Origin: CBIFVZ01 sp966185765
GTDB taxonomy: Bacteria; Pseudomonadota; Gammaproteobacteria; Enterobacterales; Enterobacteriaceae
NCBI GenBank assembly: GCA_966185765.1
Contig: CBIFVZ010000007.1
Location: forward strand, 28,995-92,994
Length of the DNA stretch: 64,000 nt
Direction: 5' to 3'
Both the position numbers and the translations under genes were made by a program. Under the pieces are notes generated by a model. That model was given only the letters and a program-made list of their open reading frames with translations, did not search any database and had not been told where the DNA came from. This document shows positions 25,595 to 33,397 of the stretch, one piece after another (positions within the stretch are counted from its first letter, which is position 1; every line of letters starts with the position of its first letter).

Positions 25595-25825
25595 GTGCCA
25601 CATATTGATATTAAATATTTCCCCCGAGACCTTTCTGAAGAACAAAAGCAGGCGCTGGCTGACGATGTTTGCGAGGCAGTGAAAAAGCATCTGCAGTCAA
25701 AAGACAGCGCACTCTCAGTCGCGTTAACCGAGGTCACGCCTGAAAACTGGAAGGCTGAGGTTTACGATCCGATCATTGTGCCTGCGCTCGATAAGCTTGT
25801 GAAAAAACCGGGCTACACGATGTAA
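25595..25825 (+). CDS. pptA: Tautomerase PptA (4-oxalocrotonate tautomerase family)
   Basis: A 76-residue tautomerase with GTG start; after removal of the first residue Pro1 (PHIDIKYFPRDLSEEQ) is the catalytic base. KKPGYTM at the C-terminus matches E. coli PptA (YdcE). ACAGGAG lies 7 bp upstream. Monocistronic. Confidence 0.9.
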   Translation: MPHIDIKYFPRDLSEEQKQALADDVCEAVKKHLQSKDSALSVALTEVTPENWKAEVYDPIIVPALDKLVKKPGYTM

Positions 25826-26009
25826 TTCTCTGGCGGTGCATGTTGCATGCACTGCCGTTTTTTCTGCCGGGAATAATCAGAAAACACATTCCTGTCGCTG
25901 AATAAATAACCACCTGCCAGTTGAAATGCTGTAAACGCATTTGTTGCCATCTGCACGGTTGTTATACTGCTATGCGTTCGCCACACCGGTAGTTCAATAA
26001 TGAGGTTGT

Positions 26010-26822
26010 ATGAAAATCAAACTTATTGCCGTGGATATGGACGGCACCTTTCTTGATGATAATAAACAATATGATAAAGAAAGGTTTATGGCGCAGTATG
26101 TTGCACTGCGTGATAAAGGCATTAAATTCGTCGTCGCCAGCGGCAATCAGTACTACCAGCTTATCTCCTTTTTCCCTGACATTCGCCATGAAATCGCTTT
26201 TGTTGCCGAGAACGGTGCGCTGGTGTGTGACCGTGACGAACGGCTATGGCACGGTGAACTGAGCCGTGATAACTACCTGAAGGTACTGGATACGCTGGCC
26301 TCGTTCGAGGGTGTTAATTTTGTCGCCTGCGGTCTTGAGAGTGCTTATGTACGTGAAGGCACACCCGAGGCCTTTATGGCGCTAATGGCAAAACACTACC
26401 ATCGCCTGAAGCCAGTGGCCGACCTGCGTGATGTGGATGACGTTATTTTCAAATTCTCGCTCAACCTGCCGGATGCCGAAATCCCGGCGCTGGTAAACCA
26501 ACTGCATCACTCACTGGACGGCATTGTGAAGCCGGTAACCAGCGGTTTTGGGTTTGTCGATTTGATTATTCCCGGTGCGCACAAGGCAAGCGGGTTACAA
26601 CGCCTGCTCGACAGATGGCATATCACGCCTCAGGAGTGTGTGGCAGTGGGTGACAGCGGTAATGATGTAGAGATGCTGCGTCTGGTAGGCTATTCGTTTG
26701 CAATGGCGAATGCGGCAAGCGAAGTGAAAGACGTGGCGCGTTATGAAACCATGTCCAACAACCAGGCCGGTGTGCTGCGCATTATCGACCAGGTACTCAA
26801 CGCCGAAGGCCCGTTCCGTTAA
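26010..26822 (+). CDS. ybjI: HAD-family sugar phosphatase YbjI
   Basis: A 270-residue Cof-type HAD phosphatase. Motif I is VDMDGTFLDD, motif II VVASGNQYYQLISFFPD, motif III/IV KASGLQRLL...GDSGNDVEMLR. The YQLISFFP segment is particular to YbjI, described in E. coli as an FMN/sugar phosphate phosphatase. Convergent with tqsA and overlapping its stop by 4 bp. Confidence 0.88.
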   Translation: MKIKLIAVDMDGTFLDDNKQYDKERFMAQYVALRDKGIKFVVASGNQYYQLISFFPDIRHEIAFVAENGALVCDRDERLWHGELSRDNYLKVLDTLASFEGVNFVACGLESAYVREGTPEAFMALMAKHYHRLKPVADLRDVDDVIFKFSLNLPDAEIPALVNQLHHSLDGIVKPVTSGFGFVDLIIPGAHKASGLQRLLDRWHITPQECVAVGDSGNDVEMLRLVGYSFAMANAASEVKDVARYETMSNNQAGVLRIIDQVLNAEGPFR

Positions 26823-27886
26823 TCCTGTTTTGTGTTGCGGCCAGGTAGCACCAGGTCCGGGCGGACATCGCTGAGCAAAAACGCGATGCGCCGTCCGCTC
26901 AGGCTCTGCTCAAGCGCAATCTTTGCGGCGATCGTGAGCGGCACCGACAGCAGCATACCCACAGGTCCCAGCAGCCAGCCCCAGAAAATCAGCGACAAAA
27001 ACACTACCAGGGTTGATAGCCCCAGTCCGCGTCCCATAATGCGTGGCTCCAGAATGTTGCCAAACAGCAGGTTGATAACCAGATAGCCAGCAACCACTAC
27101 CAGCGCATCATAAAAACCACTGAACACCAGCACCTGGGTGACCGGCGGGATAGCGGCCAGTACCGAGCCAATATTGGGAATATAGTTAAGTGAGAAGGCG
27201 AGCAGCCCCCAGACAAAGGCAAAGCGTACCGACAGCAGGGAGAGCATACCCCACACCACCAGGCCAGTGAAAAGGCTGATGGCGGTTTTCAGTACCAGAT
27301 AATGGGTAACGCTGTTCAGCGCGCGCTGTATGGCATCCATCCCTTCCACCGGGCGCGACATCAGTTGCTGGAGTTTAACCGGTAGCTGAGGCACCTCCAG
27401 CAGCATAAACACCACCGTTAACAGCAACAGGAAGATAGACGACATCGCGCTGGAAAGATGTGCAAGCAGGCCGGTAATGAGCGTCATCGCGGCGTTAGGG
27501 TCGACATACTTCAGGACTTCTTCGACCGATACCTCAATGCCCGCACGCTGTAACCAGGGCTCCAGCGCTTGTAAGGGGGCGACCAGTGAGGAGCGGTACT
27601 GTGGCAGGGTGCGCGCCAGTTCGTTGAGCGAGGTACCCAGATAGGCCACCAGCAGCACGGCCAGCATAACAATGGCAGTCACCAGCAGCGAAACAGCAAG
27701 GACGCGCGGAATGTGCAGACGTCCCAGCAGGCGTACCAGCGGGTTAAGGATGACGGCAATAAACAGTGCCAGGATAAAAGGGACAATCAAATCGGCAGAA
27801 ACGCGGATACCGGCAAGAATGATGGTAAGCATGCCGAGCATCAGGACCACTTTTAACCCATTTATTGTGATGATGTGTCTGGCCAT
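26819..27886 (-). CDS. tqsA: AI-2 exporter TqsA (AI-2E family)
   Basis: A 355-residue multi-pass inner membrane protein matching E. coli TqsA (YdgG): INGLKVVLMLGMLTIILAGIR at the start, FALNYIPNIGSVLAAIPP-type block, NILEPRIMGRGLGLSTLVVFLSLIFWGWLLGPVGMLLSVPLT near the end. Proposed to export the quorum signal autoinducer-2. Divergent from mdtJI across 446 bp, as in E. coli. Confidence 0.92.
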   Translation of the reverse strand: MARHIITINGLKVVLMLGMLTIILAGIRVSADLIVPFILALFIAVILNPLVRLLGRLHIPRVLAVSLLVTAIVMLAVLLVAYLGTSLNELARTLPQYRSSLVAPLQALEPWLQRAGIEVSVEEVLKYVDPNAAMTLITGLLAHLSSAMSSIFLLLLTVVFMLLEVPQLPVKLQQLMSRPVEGMDAIQRALNSVTHYLVLKTAISLFTGLVVWGMLSLLSVRFAFVWGLLAFSLNYIPNIGSVLAAIPPVTQVLVFSGFYDALVVVAGYLVINLLFGNILEPRIMGRGLGLSTLVVFLSLIFWGWLLGPVGMLLSVPLTIAAKIALEQSLSGRRIAFLLSDVRPDLVLPGRNTKQD

Positions 27887-28110
27887 CAGGCTCTCCGCGC
27901 ATGTTTAAAATAAGCCAATCCTTAATTCTGGTATGATAGAAGGATTAGCTGGAGGAATAAACCTGCTTTATAAATAACCTCACGTAAAGAACGGAAAAAA
28001 GATTGAGAGGTTATGGCCGTTGTGGTAAAAATGCACCGTGTTTAACTTTCGCAGACAATTTCCTTTCCGCAATGACGAGAAGCAACCCCGCGGATTAAGT
28101 TGTAAATACT

Positions 28111-28209
28111 ATGAACAAGATGTTCGCCACCTTATTTCTTACCCGTCACACCCCCTTCGTTTCTACCTGGCTGCTTGCCGGTGAGCAACACTGGCGCAAC
28201 GCGCTGTAG
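28111..28209 (+). CDS. mdtU: Leader peptide upstream of mdtJI (MdtU-like)
   Basis: A 32-codon frame (MNKMFATLFLTRHTPFV... ending HWRNAL) 123 bp before mdtJ. In E. coli/Shigella an upstream ORF of similar size, mdtU, has been described as the spermidine sensor for mdtJI; position, size and strand agree here. I could not compare the peptide sequence itself, and its ribosome site is weak (GGATTAAG). A hairpin (AATACC/GGTATT, about 28236-28252) lies between it and mdtJ. Confidence 0.45.
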   Translation: MNKMFATLFLTRHTPFVSTWLLAGEQHWRNAL

Positions 28210-28332
28210 TCCCCTTTCTCCTGTTTGATGGCCTGAATACCTGGCGGGTATTGTGCGCCAATAATCTGTCTTTTGTCCGGTCCGTAAATAAAACGGGCTG
28301 CGTCTGATATTATTCTTCGCAGGAGAAGAACC

Positions 28333-28689
28333 ATGTTTTACTGGCTATTACTGGCCCTGGCTATTATTGCCGAAATTACCGGAACCCTGTCGATGCGATG
28401 GGCAAGCGACGGTGAAGGGGTTGCGGGTTATATTATTATGCTGGTGATGATCGCCATTTCTTATATTTTCCTGGCTTTTGCCGTAAAGCGTATTGCACTG
28501 GGTGTGGCATATGCCATGTGGGAAGGTATTGGTATATTATTTATTACGCTTTTTAGTGTGCTGTTATTTAATGAATCGCTGTCGGTAATGAAACTTGCTG
28601 GACTGGGCACGCTGGTCGCTGGCATTGCGTTAATTAAATCGGGTACCCGTTCCCGGGAAAAGACGGAGGTGTCTCATGCAGCCGTTTGA
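28333..28689 (+). CDS. mdtJ: Spermidine exporter subunit MdtJ (SMR family)
   Basis: A 118-residue small multidrug-resistance protein with four membrane helices. LAIIAEITGTLSMRWAS holds the conserved membrane glutamate, and ALGVAYAMWEGIGILFITLFSVLLF the conserved central block. It works as a heteromer with MdtI to export spermidine. GGAGAAG lies just before the ATG; it overlaps mdtI by 14 bp. Confidence 0.95.
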   Translation: MFYWLLLALAIIAEITGTLSMRWASDGEGVAGYIIMLVMIAISYIFLAFAVKRIALGVAYAMWEGIGILFITLFSVLLFNESLSVMKLAGLGTLVAGIALIKSGTRSREKTEVSHAAV

Positions 28690-29005
28690 GTGGGTGCACG
28701 CGCTGTGGTTGATGCTGGCAATAGGGCTTGAAATTGTCGCCAATATTTTTCTTAAATTCTCCGACGGTTTTCGTCGTAAAATTTACGGCATCTTGTCGCT
28801 GTTGGCCGTACTGGCGGCGTTCAGCGCCCTGTCACAGGCGGTAAAGGGCATAGAGCTTTCTGTTGCTTATGCGCTGTGGGGCGGTTTCGGCGTGGCCGTG
28901 ACCGTTGCGGCGGGTTGGGTACTGTTTGGTCAGCGGCTCAACCGCAAAGGCTGGTTTGGACTGGGGCTGTTATTGCTGGGTATGATGCTCATTAAGCTTG
29001 CCTGA
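28676..29005 (+). CDS. mdtI: Spermidine exporter subunit MdtI (SMR family)
   Basis: A 109-residue four-helix SMR protein (MLAIGLEIVANIFLKFSDGF with the conserved glutamate; LSVAYALWGGFGVAVTVAAGWVLFGQ). Same length as E. coli MdtI and partner of MdtJ. Its stop is followed by a terminator that carries an inserted repeat (see 29036-29228). Confidence 0.95.
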   Translation: MQPFEWVHALWLMLAIGLEIVANIFLKFSDGFRRKIYGILSLLAVLAAFSALSQAVKGIELSVAYALWGGFGVAVTVAAGWVLFGQRLNRKGWFGLGLLLLGMMLIKLA

Positions 29006-29035
29006 TAAGCAGAAAACGATGTTCGAACAGAGAAA

Positions 29036-29228
29036 AAGGGAAATGCGAAAGCATTTCCCTTCAGATCGCTGACAAAGAAGGAAAAAACGTGGTTTTTCCT
29101 TCTTTGTGGTGAGCAGACGAAAATCAATAAATTGATTTTCCTTATTTTTTATTGGGTGTCATTCACCCTGTCTGGGACAGGGTGAGGTAAGGCATCAGTC
29201 TCAAGGGAAATGCGAAAGCATTTCCCTT
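29036..29228 (+). mobile_element. Terminator-inserted miniature element, copy A
   Basis: A 141-bp core (29062-29202) sits between two identical 26-bp direct copies of the hairpin GGGAAATGC-GAAA-GCATTTCCC with two flanking bases each side (29036-29061 and 29203-29228). The core has three stem-loops: 29072-29107 (ACAAAGAAGG arms), 29119-29140 (GAAAATCAAT arms) and 29164-29184 (CACCCTGTC arms). The left hairpin keeps an upstream A tract and the right one a downstream T tract, as if a single bidirectional terminator between mdtI and ydgD was split and duplicated. Confidence 0.75.
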
Positions 29229-29255
29229 TTTTGTCTGCTGTTGCGATGGGCGGGG

Positions 29256-30077
29256 TTAGAGTTCCGCCAGTTTCATCAGCTTATCGCGAAAGCCGGTGAC
29301 GGCAATAGCGCGGTTATCGGCACGGTTGCGGTCTTTGGCCGCTGGCGCAGAACTTTGTACAGCAATAAGTGACCAGCCAGCGTCCGTCTTTAATAAAAGT
29401 GGCGAACCGCTGTCGCCGGGCAGGGTGTCGCAGCGGTGCGACAGCACCGATTGTTGCGCCCAGCCGGTTATCTGGCAACTTTCGTGGCGGTAGAGCGTAT
29501 TAAGATGGTCTTCCGGGTAGCCCGATTGTGTGACTTTACGATTTTGGGCCTTGAGCGCGGCGGTGAGGGCATCTTTATCGCCCTGGAACAGCGCAACAGG
29601 CGTGATGCCTGAAATAGCATAGTTCAGCACTACCAGCCCAAAATCCCAGGGCGCAGCGGATGGCGGCACTATCCAGCCATCACCGTCCGGTTTCAGGCGT
29701 CGGCGCAGGGAAGAGGTGACCCGGCCTTCAATACCGTGGATTTCATAGCGCCAGATACCGTTGCGTGAGACAAAACGCAGCGCGACGGCTTTATCCGGCG
29801 CGCCGTCAGGTGGCGTCAACAGGCAATGCCCCGCAGTCAGTGCCAGATTTGGGGCGATAAGTGTCGCGGTGCACAGATTACCGCTGGCGGTTTCAAGCTG
29901 TCCGATGGCATCCCACGGTGGGGCTGTCGGATTGTCGACACGCACGCGTTCATCTTTGCCAAAAAACAGCGTCTGAATTTCTGCGGCATTAAGGGGGTTG
30001 GTATCGCCGACGTCGCTCCAGCCGGGCGGAGGCAGTAAGTACAGCGAGCCCACAAATAACATAAAAATTTTACGCAT
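29256..30077 (-). CDS. ydgD: Exported trypsin-like serine protease YdgD
   Basis: A 273-residue chymotrypsin/V8-fold protein, same length as E. coli YdgD. ATG 30077 (MRKIFMLFVGSLYLLPPPGWS) begins a signal peptide; a longer frame from 30161 is not favoured. Triad visible: His in LTAGHCLL, Asp in APWDFGLVVL, Ser in LPGDSGSPLLL. Periplasmic location inferred. Neighbours asr, ydgU and mdtIJ are as in E. coli. Confidence 0.88.
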   Translation of the reverse strand: MRKIFMLFVGSLYLLPPPGWSDVGDTNPLNAAEIQTLFFGKDERVRVDNPTAPPWDAIGQLETASGNLCTATLIAPNLALTAGHCLLTPPDGAPDKAVALRFVSRNGIWRYEIHGIEGRVTSSLRRRLKPDGDGWIVPPSAAPWDFGLVVLNYAISGITPVALFQGDKDALTAALKAQNRKVTQSGYPEDHLNTLYRHESCQITGWAQQSVLSHRCDTLPGDSGSPLLLKTDAGWSLIAVQSSAPAAKDRNRADNRAIAVTGFRDKLMKLAEL

Positions 30078-30179
30078 ATCACTCTCAAAGGGCGGGCGAC
30101 AGGTGCTTGAGAATTCCCTGAAGACATAACTATAGCCGGGACGGTAAGAAAGTGGGAGCAAAATCAGCGAACTACGTTG

Positions 30180-30260
30180 TTAAAACCAGAAGCTGGCGGC
30201 GACGACAGCACAGATAATCAGTAGCGTCAGCAGAATTTCGAAGCGATAGCGGCGTGCCAT
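30180..30260 (-). CDS. ydgU: Small membrane protein YdgU
   Basis: A 26-residue single-helix protein, MARRYRFEILLTLLIICAVV then AASFWF. It lies 59 bp after asr on the same strand, the place of ydgU in E. coli, where the small protein is induced with asr in acid. CGGAG lies 7-11 bp before the ATG. Confidence 0.75.
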   Translation of the reverse strand: MARRYRFEILLTLLIICAVVAASFWF

Positions 30261-30319
30261 AGCGTGAACTCCGAAAATCAGCGCCCGACAGAACGGGCGC
30301 TGTTGTCATCACCAGGCGC

Positions 30320-30598
30320 TTACGCGGCGTTATTCTGCGTAGCCTGTTTTTTGGGTGCGGCTTTTTTGTGATGCTTTTTAGCAGCCTGAGCTTTTTGCTC
30401 TGGGGCTTTCTTGTGATGTTTTTTTGCCGCCTGAGCTTTTTGTTCCGGGGCTTTTTTGCTGTGTTTTTTCATTGCCTTATGCTGAACGGATGTGGTCTGA
30501 GGTGCCTTAGAGCCAGCCGCCGGTGCCTGTTCAGCGGCGAATACGCAAGTGGAAAGACTCATGGCAGCGGCAACAACCAGCGCTAATACCTTTTTCAT
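30320..30598 (-). CDS. asr: Acid shock protein Asr
   Basis: A 92-residue periplasmic basic protein: signal peptide MKKVLALVVAAAMSLSTCVFA, then Lys/His/Ala-rich repeats. The 15-residue unit KKAPEQKAQAAKKHH occurs twice in a row and is preceded by a related KKHSKK block, ending KKAAPKKQATQNNAA. ATG 30598 follows GAGGG and starts the signal peptide; an upstream frame to 30652 is not used. In E. coli asr is strongly induced by low pH through PhoB/RstA. Confidence 0.92.
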   Translation of the reverse strand: MKKVLALVVAAAMSLSTCVFAAEQAPAAGSKAPQTTSVQHKAMKKHSKKAPEQKAQAAKKHHKKAPEQKAQAAKKHHKKAAPKKQATQNNAA

Positions 30599-30725
30599 CG
30601 CAAAACCCTCATGTCGTGTATGTGCAACCCCACTGCGGGGCCGTTGAGACAAACTATATGCCTGTATATACGGGCTTTCCGTGAGTCATTGGTATCGGCA
30701 TGTAACGGTATGTACAACATAAAAA

Positions 30726-30910
30726 AAGCGCGCCGGGTGGCGCGCCTTAGATTGCTGACAAAGGAGGAAAAAACGTGGTTTTTCCTCCTTTGTGGTTAGC
30801 AGATGAAAATCAATGAATTGATTTTCCTTATTTTTTACTGGGTATCATCCATCCTGTCTGTGACAGGATGCGGTTTGTCATCAGTCTCAAGCGCGCCGGG
30901 TGGCGCGCCT
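30726..30910 (+). mobile_element. Terminator-inserted miniature element, copy B
   Basis: Same element as copy A, with a 141-bp core (30748-30888) between two identical 22-bp direct copies of an unrelated hairpin (AAGCGCGCC-GGGT-GGCGCGCCT; 30726-30747 and 30889-30910). The left copy borders an A tract, i.e. the T tract of the minus-strand terminator of the M32 carboxypeptidase gene. The core shares start GCTGACAAAG and end CATCAGTCTC with the others and keeps its stems through paired changes. Confidence 0.75.
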
Positions 30911-30915
30911 GGGCT

Positions 30916-32400
30916 TTACAGGTAGCGGGCTTCGAGGTGCTGGCGAAACCAGCGTGGGTTGAGATCTTCTCCTGTCGCGTTTTCAATCAGCTGTGTGGTG
31001 GTAAACCGGCTGCCGTGCTGCCAGATGTTCTGGCGTAGCCAGTCGAACAGTGCGTGTAAATCACCCCGGGCGATATCTTCTTCAAGGCGAGGCAGGGCGC
31101 GACGAGCGCTCTGAAACAGCTGTGCGGCATACATTGCACCCAGCGTATAGGTGGGGAAGTAGCCAAACCCGCCGTCAGTCCAGTGAATATCCTGCATACA
31201 ACCGTCGCGATAGTTGCCGTGGGTGGATAAACCAAGCCACGCCTGCATTTTCTCATCCCAGAGTGCCGGAATGTCATCCACTTCAATATCGCCATCTATA
31301 AGCGCACGTTCAATTTCATAGCGCAGCACAATATGGGCAGGATAGCTGACTTCGTCAGCATCAATGCGGATAAGCCCCGGCTTCACGCGTTGATTCCAGG
31401 CAATGTAGTTGCTTTCTTCAAACGCTGCCTGTTCACCAAAATGAGCAATGATCTGCGCACGCAGGCGTTTAAGGAACGGCGTGCTGCGTGCAAGCTGCAT
31501 TTCAAAAAACAGGCTCTGGGATTCGTGAATGGCGGTCGAGCGTGCCTGCGCGATGGGCTGGCCTGCCCACTCACGCGGTAGATTCTGCTCATAACGTGCG
31601 TGGCCGGTTTCGTGAATCACCCCCAGTAGAGCGCTGAATAATTCGTCTTCCCGGTAGCGTGTGGTGATACGCACATCCTCCGGCACGCCACCGCAAAACG
31701 GATGCGCGCTCACATCAAGACGCCCGCCGTTGAAGTCAAAGCCAAGCAGCGTCATGGCGTCCAGCCCCAGGGCACGCTGATTTTCCACCGGGAACGGCCC
31801 CTCTGGAGCCATGAGAGGGCGCTGCGCCTGCTTTTCGACGGCTTGCTGGAGTAACGCGGGAAGCCAGCTTTTCAGGTCGCCAAATAGCACATCGAGGCGG
31901 TGGCTGGTCATGCCGGGTTCAAATACGTCCAGCAGGGCATCGTAGCGGGAGACTCCCGCCGCTCTGGCGCGGATATCGGCCTCTTCGCGGCTGAATTTCA
32001 CCACCTCTTTTAAGTTTGCGGCAAAGCCTTGCCAGTCGTTGGCCGGGCGCTGGCTGCGCCAGGCGTGCTCGCAGTGGCTGCCGGCAAGTGATTTCGCCTG
32101 TACCAGGTCAGCAGGCAGCAGGACCGCCTGCTGGTAACGGCGGCGCATTTCGCGCAGGTTGGCCTGCTCAAGCTCATTAAGCGACTCCTGCTCTGCGCCA
32201 TCGAGCCATTCGCCGGTCTGCGGTGAGGTCAGGATTTGGTGTTGCAGCACGCTCAACTCAGCCAGTGCTTCACTGCGCGCCTGGCTGCCGCCGGCAGGCA
32301 TCATGGTATACATATCCCAGCCAGCGATAGCCGAGAGATGGGAGAAACGGGAAAGGCGTTGAAAGGTCTGGGTTAGCTGCTGATAGTATGTTGGCTTCAT
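30916..32400 (-). CDS. M32-family metallocarboxypeptidase (Taq-type)
   Basis: A 494-residue zinc carboxypeptidase. Zinc motif HETGH is at about residues 262-266, followed by a downstream glutamate in STAIHESQSLFFEMQ; the M32 blocks GWDMYTMMPAGGSQARSEALAEL and YPAHIVLRYEIERALIDGDI are present. ATG 32400 (MKPTYYQQLTQTFQRL) is the family start; a frame reaching 32553 would overlap the GNAT gene. Cytoplasmic. M32 enzymes trim C-terminal residues; not part of the E. coli K-12 gene set here. Confidence 0.92.
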   Translation of the reverse strand: MKPTYYQQLTQTFQRLSRFSHLSAIAGWDMYTMMPAGGSQARSEALAELSVLQHQILTSPQTGEWLDGAEQESLNELEQANLREMRRRYQQAVLLPADLVQAKSLAGSHCEHAWRSQRPANDWQGFAANLKEVVKFSREEADIRARAAGVSRYDALLDVFEPGMTSHRLDVLFGDLKSWLPALLQQAVEKQAQRPLMAPEGPFPVENQRALGLDAMTLLGFDFNGGRLDVSAHPFCGGVPEDVRITTRYREDELFSALLGVIHETGHARYEQNLPREWAGQPIAQARSTAIHESQSLFFEMQLARSTPFLKRLRAQIIAHFGEQAAFEESNYIAWNQRVKPGLIRIDADEVSYPAHIVLRYEIERALIDGDIEVDDIPALWDEKMQAWLGLSTHGNYRDGCMQDIHWTDGGFGYFPTYTLGAMYAAQLFQSARRALPRLEEDIARGDLHALFDWLRQNIWQHGSRFTTTQLIENATGEDLNPRWFRQHLEARYL

Positions 32401-32520
32401 TGTTACTCGTGAGTTTGTTATCAGTAACAGCAAGGTAGCAGCTGATGGGGCAAAAAACGAGACACTGTCGAAATGGGGTGCTGCTACACTGCCTGAAGAC
32501 TTATGTAAACGGAGGATGAC

Positions 32521-33360
32521 ATGACGTTTACGATTCGTCCGATGAAGGCTCATGATTTAGCCCAGGGCTATGCCCTCAGCCAGCAGTTGGGGTGGTCAAA
32601 CCGGCTGGAGGACTGGCAGGAAGCATATCGTCTCGGCCAGGGGATGGTGGTAGAGCAGGCTGGCAAGGTAGTTGCGACAGCGCTGTACTGGTGCTGGGGG
32701 GCGCGCGTTGCGAGCATTGGGTTGGTGATTGTCAAAGAAGCGCTACGCGGACAGGGGCTGGGAAAGGCGCTTTTTCGTGCACTCATGGAAAAACTTGAGG
32801 GCTACAGCGTACGTTTGCACGCCACACCTGAAGGGCGTGTACTGTATGAGAAATTTGGCTTTGTGGCGACCGGCTGCGTCTGTCAGTACCAGGGCATACT
32901 GAACATGACTTCGCCCTGTCTGCCTCGCACAGGAATGCGTCTGCGCCCCGGACACGTGGCCGATATCGCGCCCCTTGCCGCACTTGACTATCAGGCCAGC
33001 GGTATGCAGCGTGACGCCCTGATTGCCGGGCTATTGCGGGATTATCCGCTAAGCGTACTCGAGAATGAACAGGGAGAGAGGCTGGGTTTTGCCGTACTGC
33101 GCCGTTTTGGCCGTGGTTACATGCTGGGACCACTGGTGTGTCCACAGCCTGAAGACGCCCGGGCGTTGTGCAGTGCGCTTTTTACCGATATCACCAACAC
33201 CTTTGTGCGTCTTGATAGTCAGGGTGAGATAAACGACTGGCTGGCGGATCAGGGGCTGGTTTTAGTAGACCGCCCAGTGATAATGGTGCGGGGAGAGACA
33301 TGGCAGCCTGCACAAAATGCACCGCAGAGCTTTGCGCTGGTCACGCAGGCAATGGGCTAA
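32521..33360 (+). CDS. GNAT-family N-acetyltransferase, two-domain
   Basis: A 279-residue protein with an N-terminal GNAT domain (IRPMKAHDLAQGYALSQQLGW; IGLVIVKEALRGQGLGKALFRALME holds the acetyl-CoA loop RGQGLG) and a C-terminal domain of the acetyltransferase 'GNAT_acetyltran/DUF' type (MRLRPGHVADIAPLAALDYQASGMQRDALIAGLL; LGPLVCPQPEDARAL). Substrate unknown. GGAGGATG precedes the ATG. Divergent from the carboxypeptidase gene. Confidence 0.82.
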   Translation: MTFTIRPMKAHDLAQGYALSQQLGWSNRLEDWQEAYRLGQGMVVEQAGKVVATALYWCWGARVASIGLVIVKEALRGQGLGKALFRALMEKLEGYSVRLHATPEGRVLYEKFGFVATGCVCQYQGILNMTSPCLPRTGMRLRPGHVADIAPLAALDYQASGMQRDALIAGLLRDYPLSVLENEQGERLGFAVLRRFGRGYMLGPLVCPQPEDARALCSALFTDITNTFVRLDSQGEINDWLADQGLVLVDRPVIMVRGETWQPAQNAPQSFALVTQAMG

Positions 33361-33397
33361 AGGCGGCTCCCTGCCGGGAGCACGCCATAGAAGAATC

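Noticed and set aside
30375..30480. Repeats in asr considered as a possible CRISPR or tandem-repeat element
   Set aside because: They are in-frame 45-bp repeats coding the Lys/His-rich units usual for Asr; there are no spacers.
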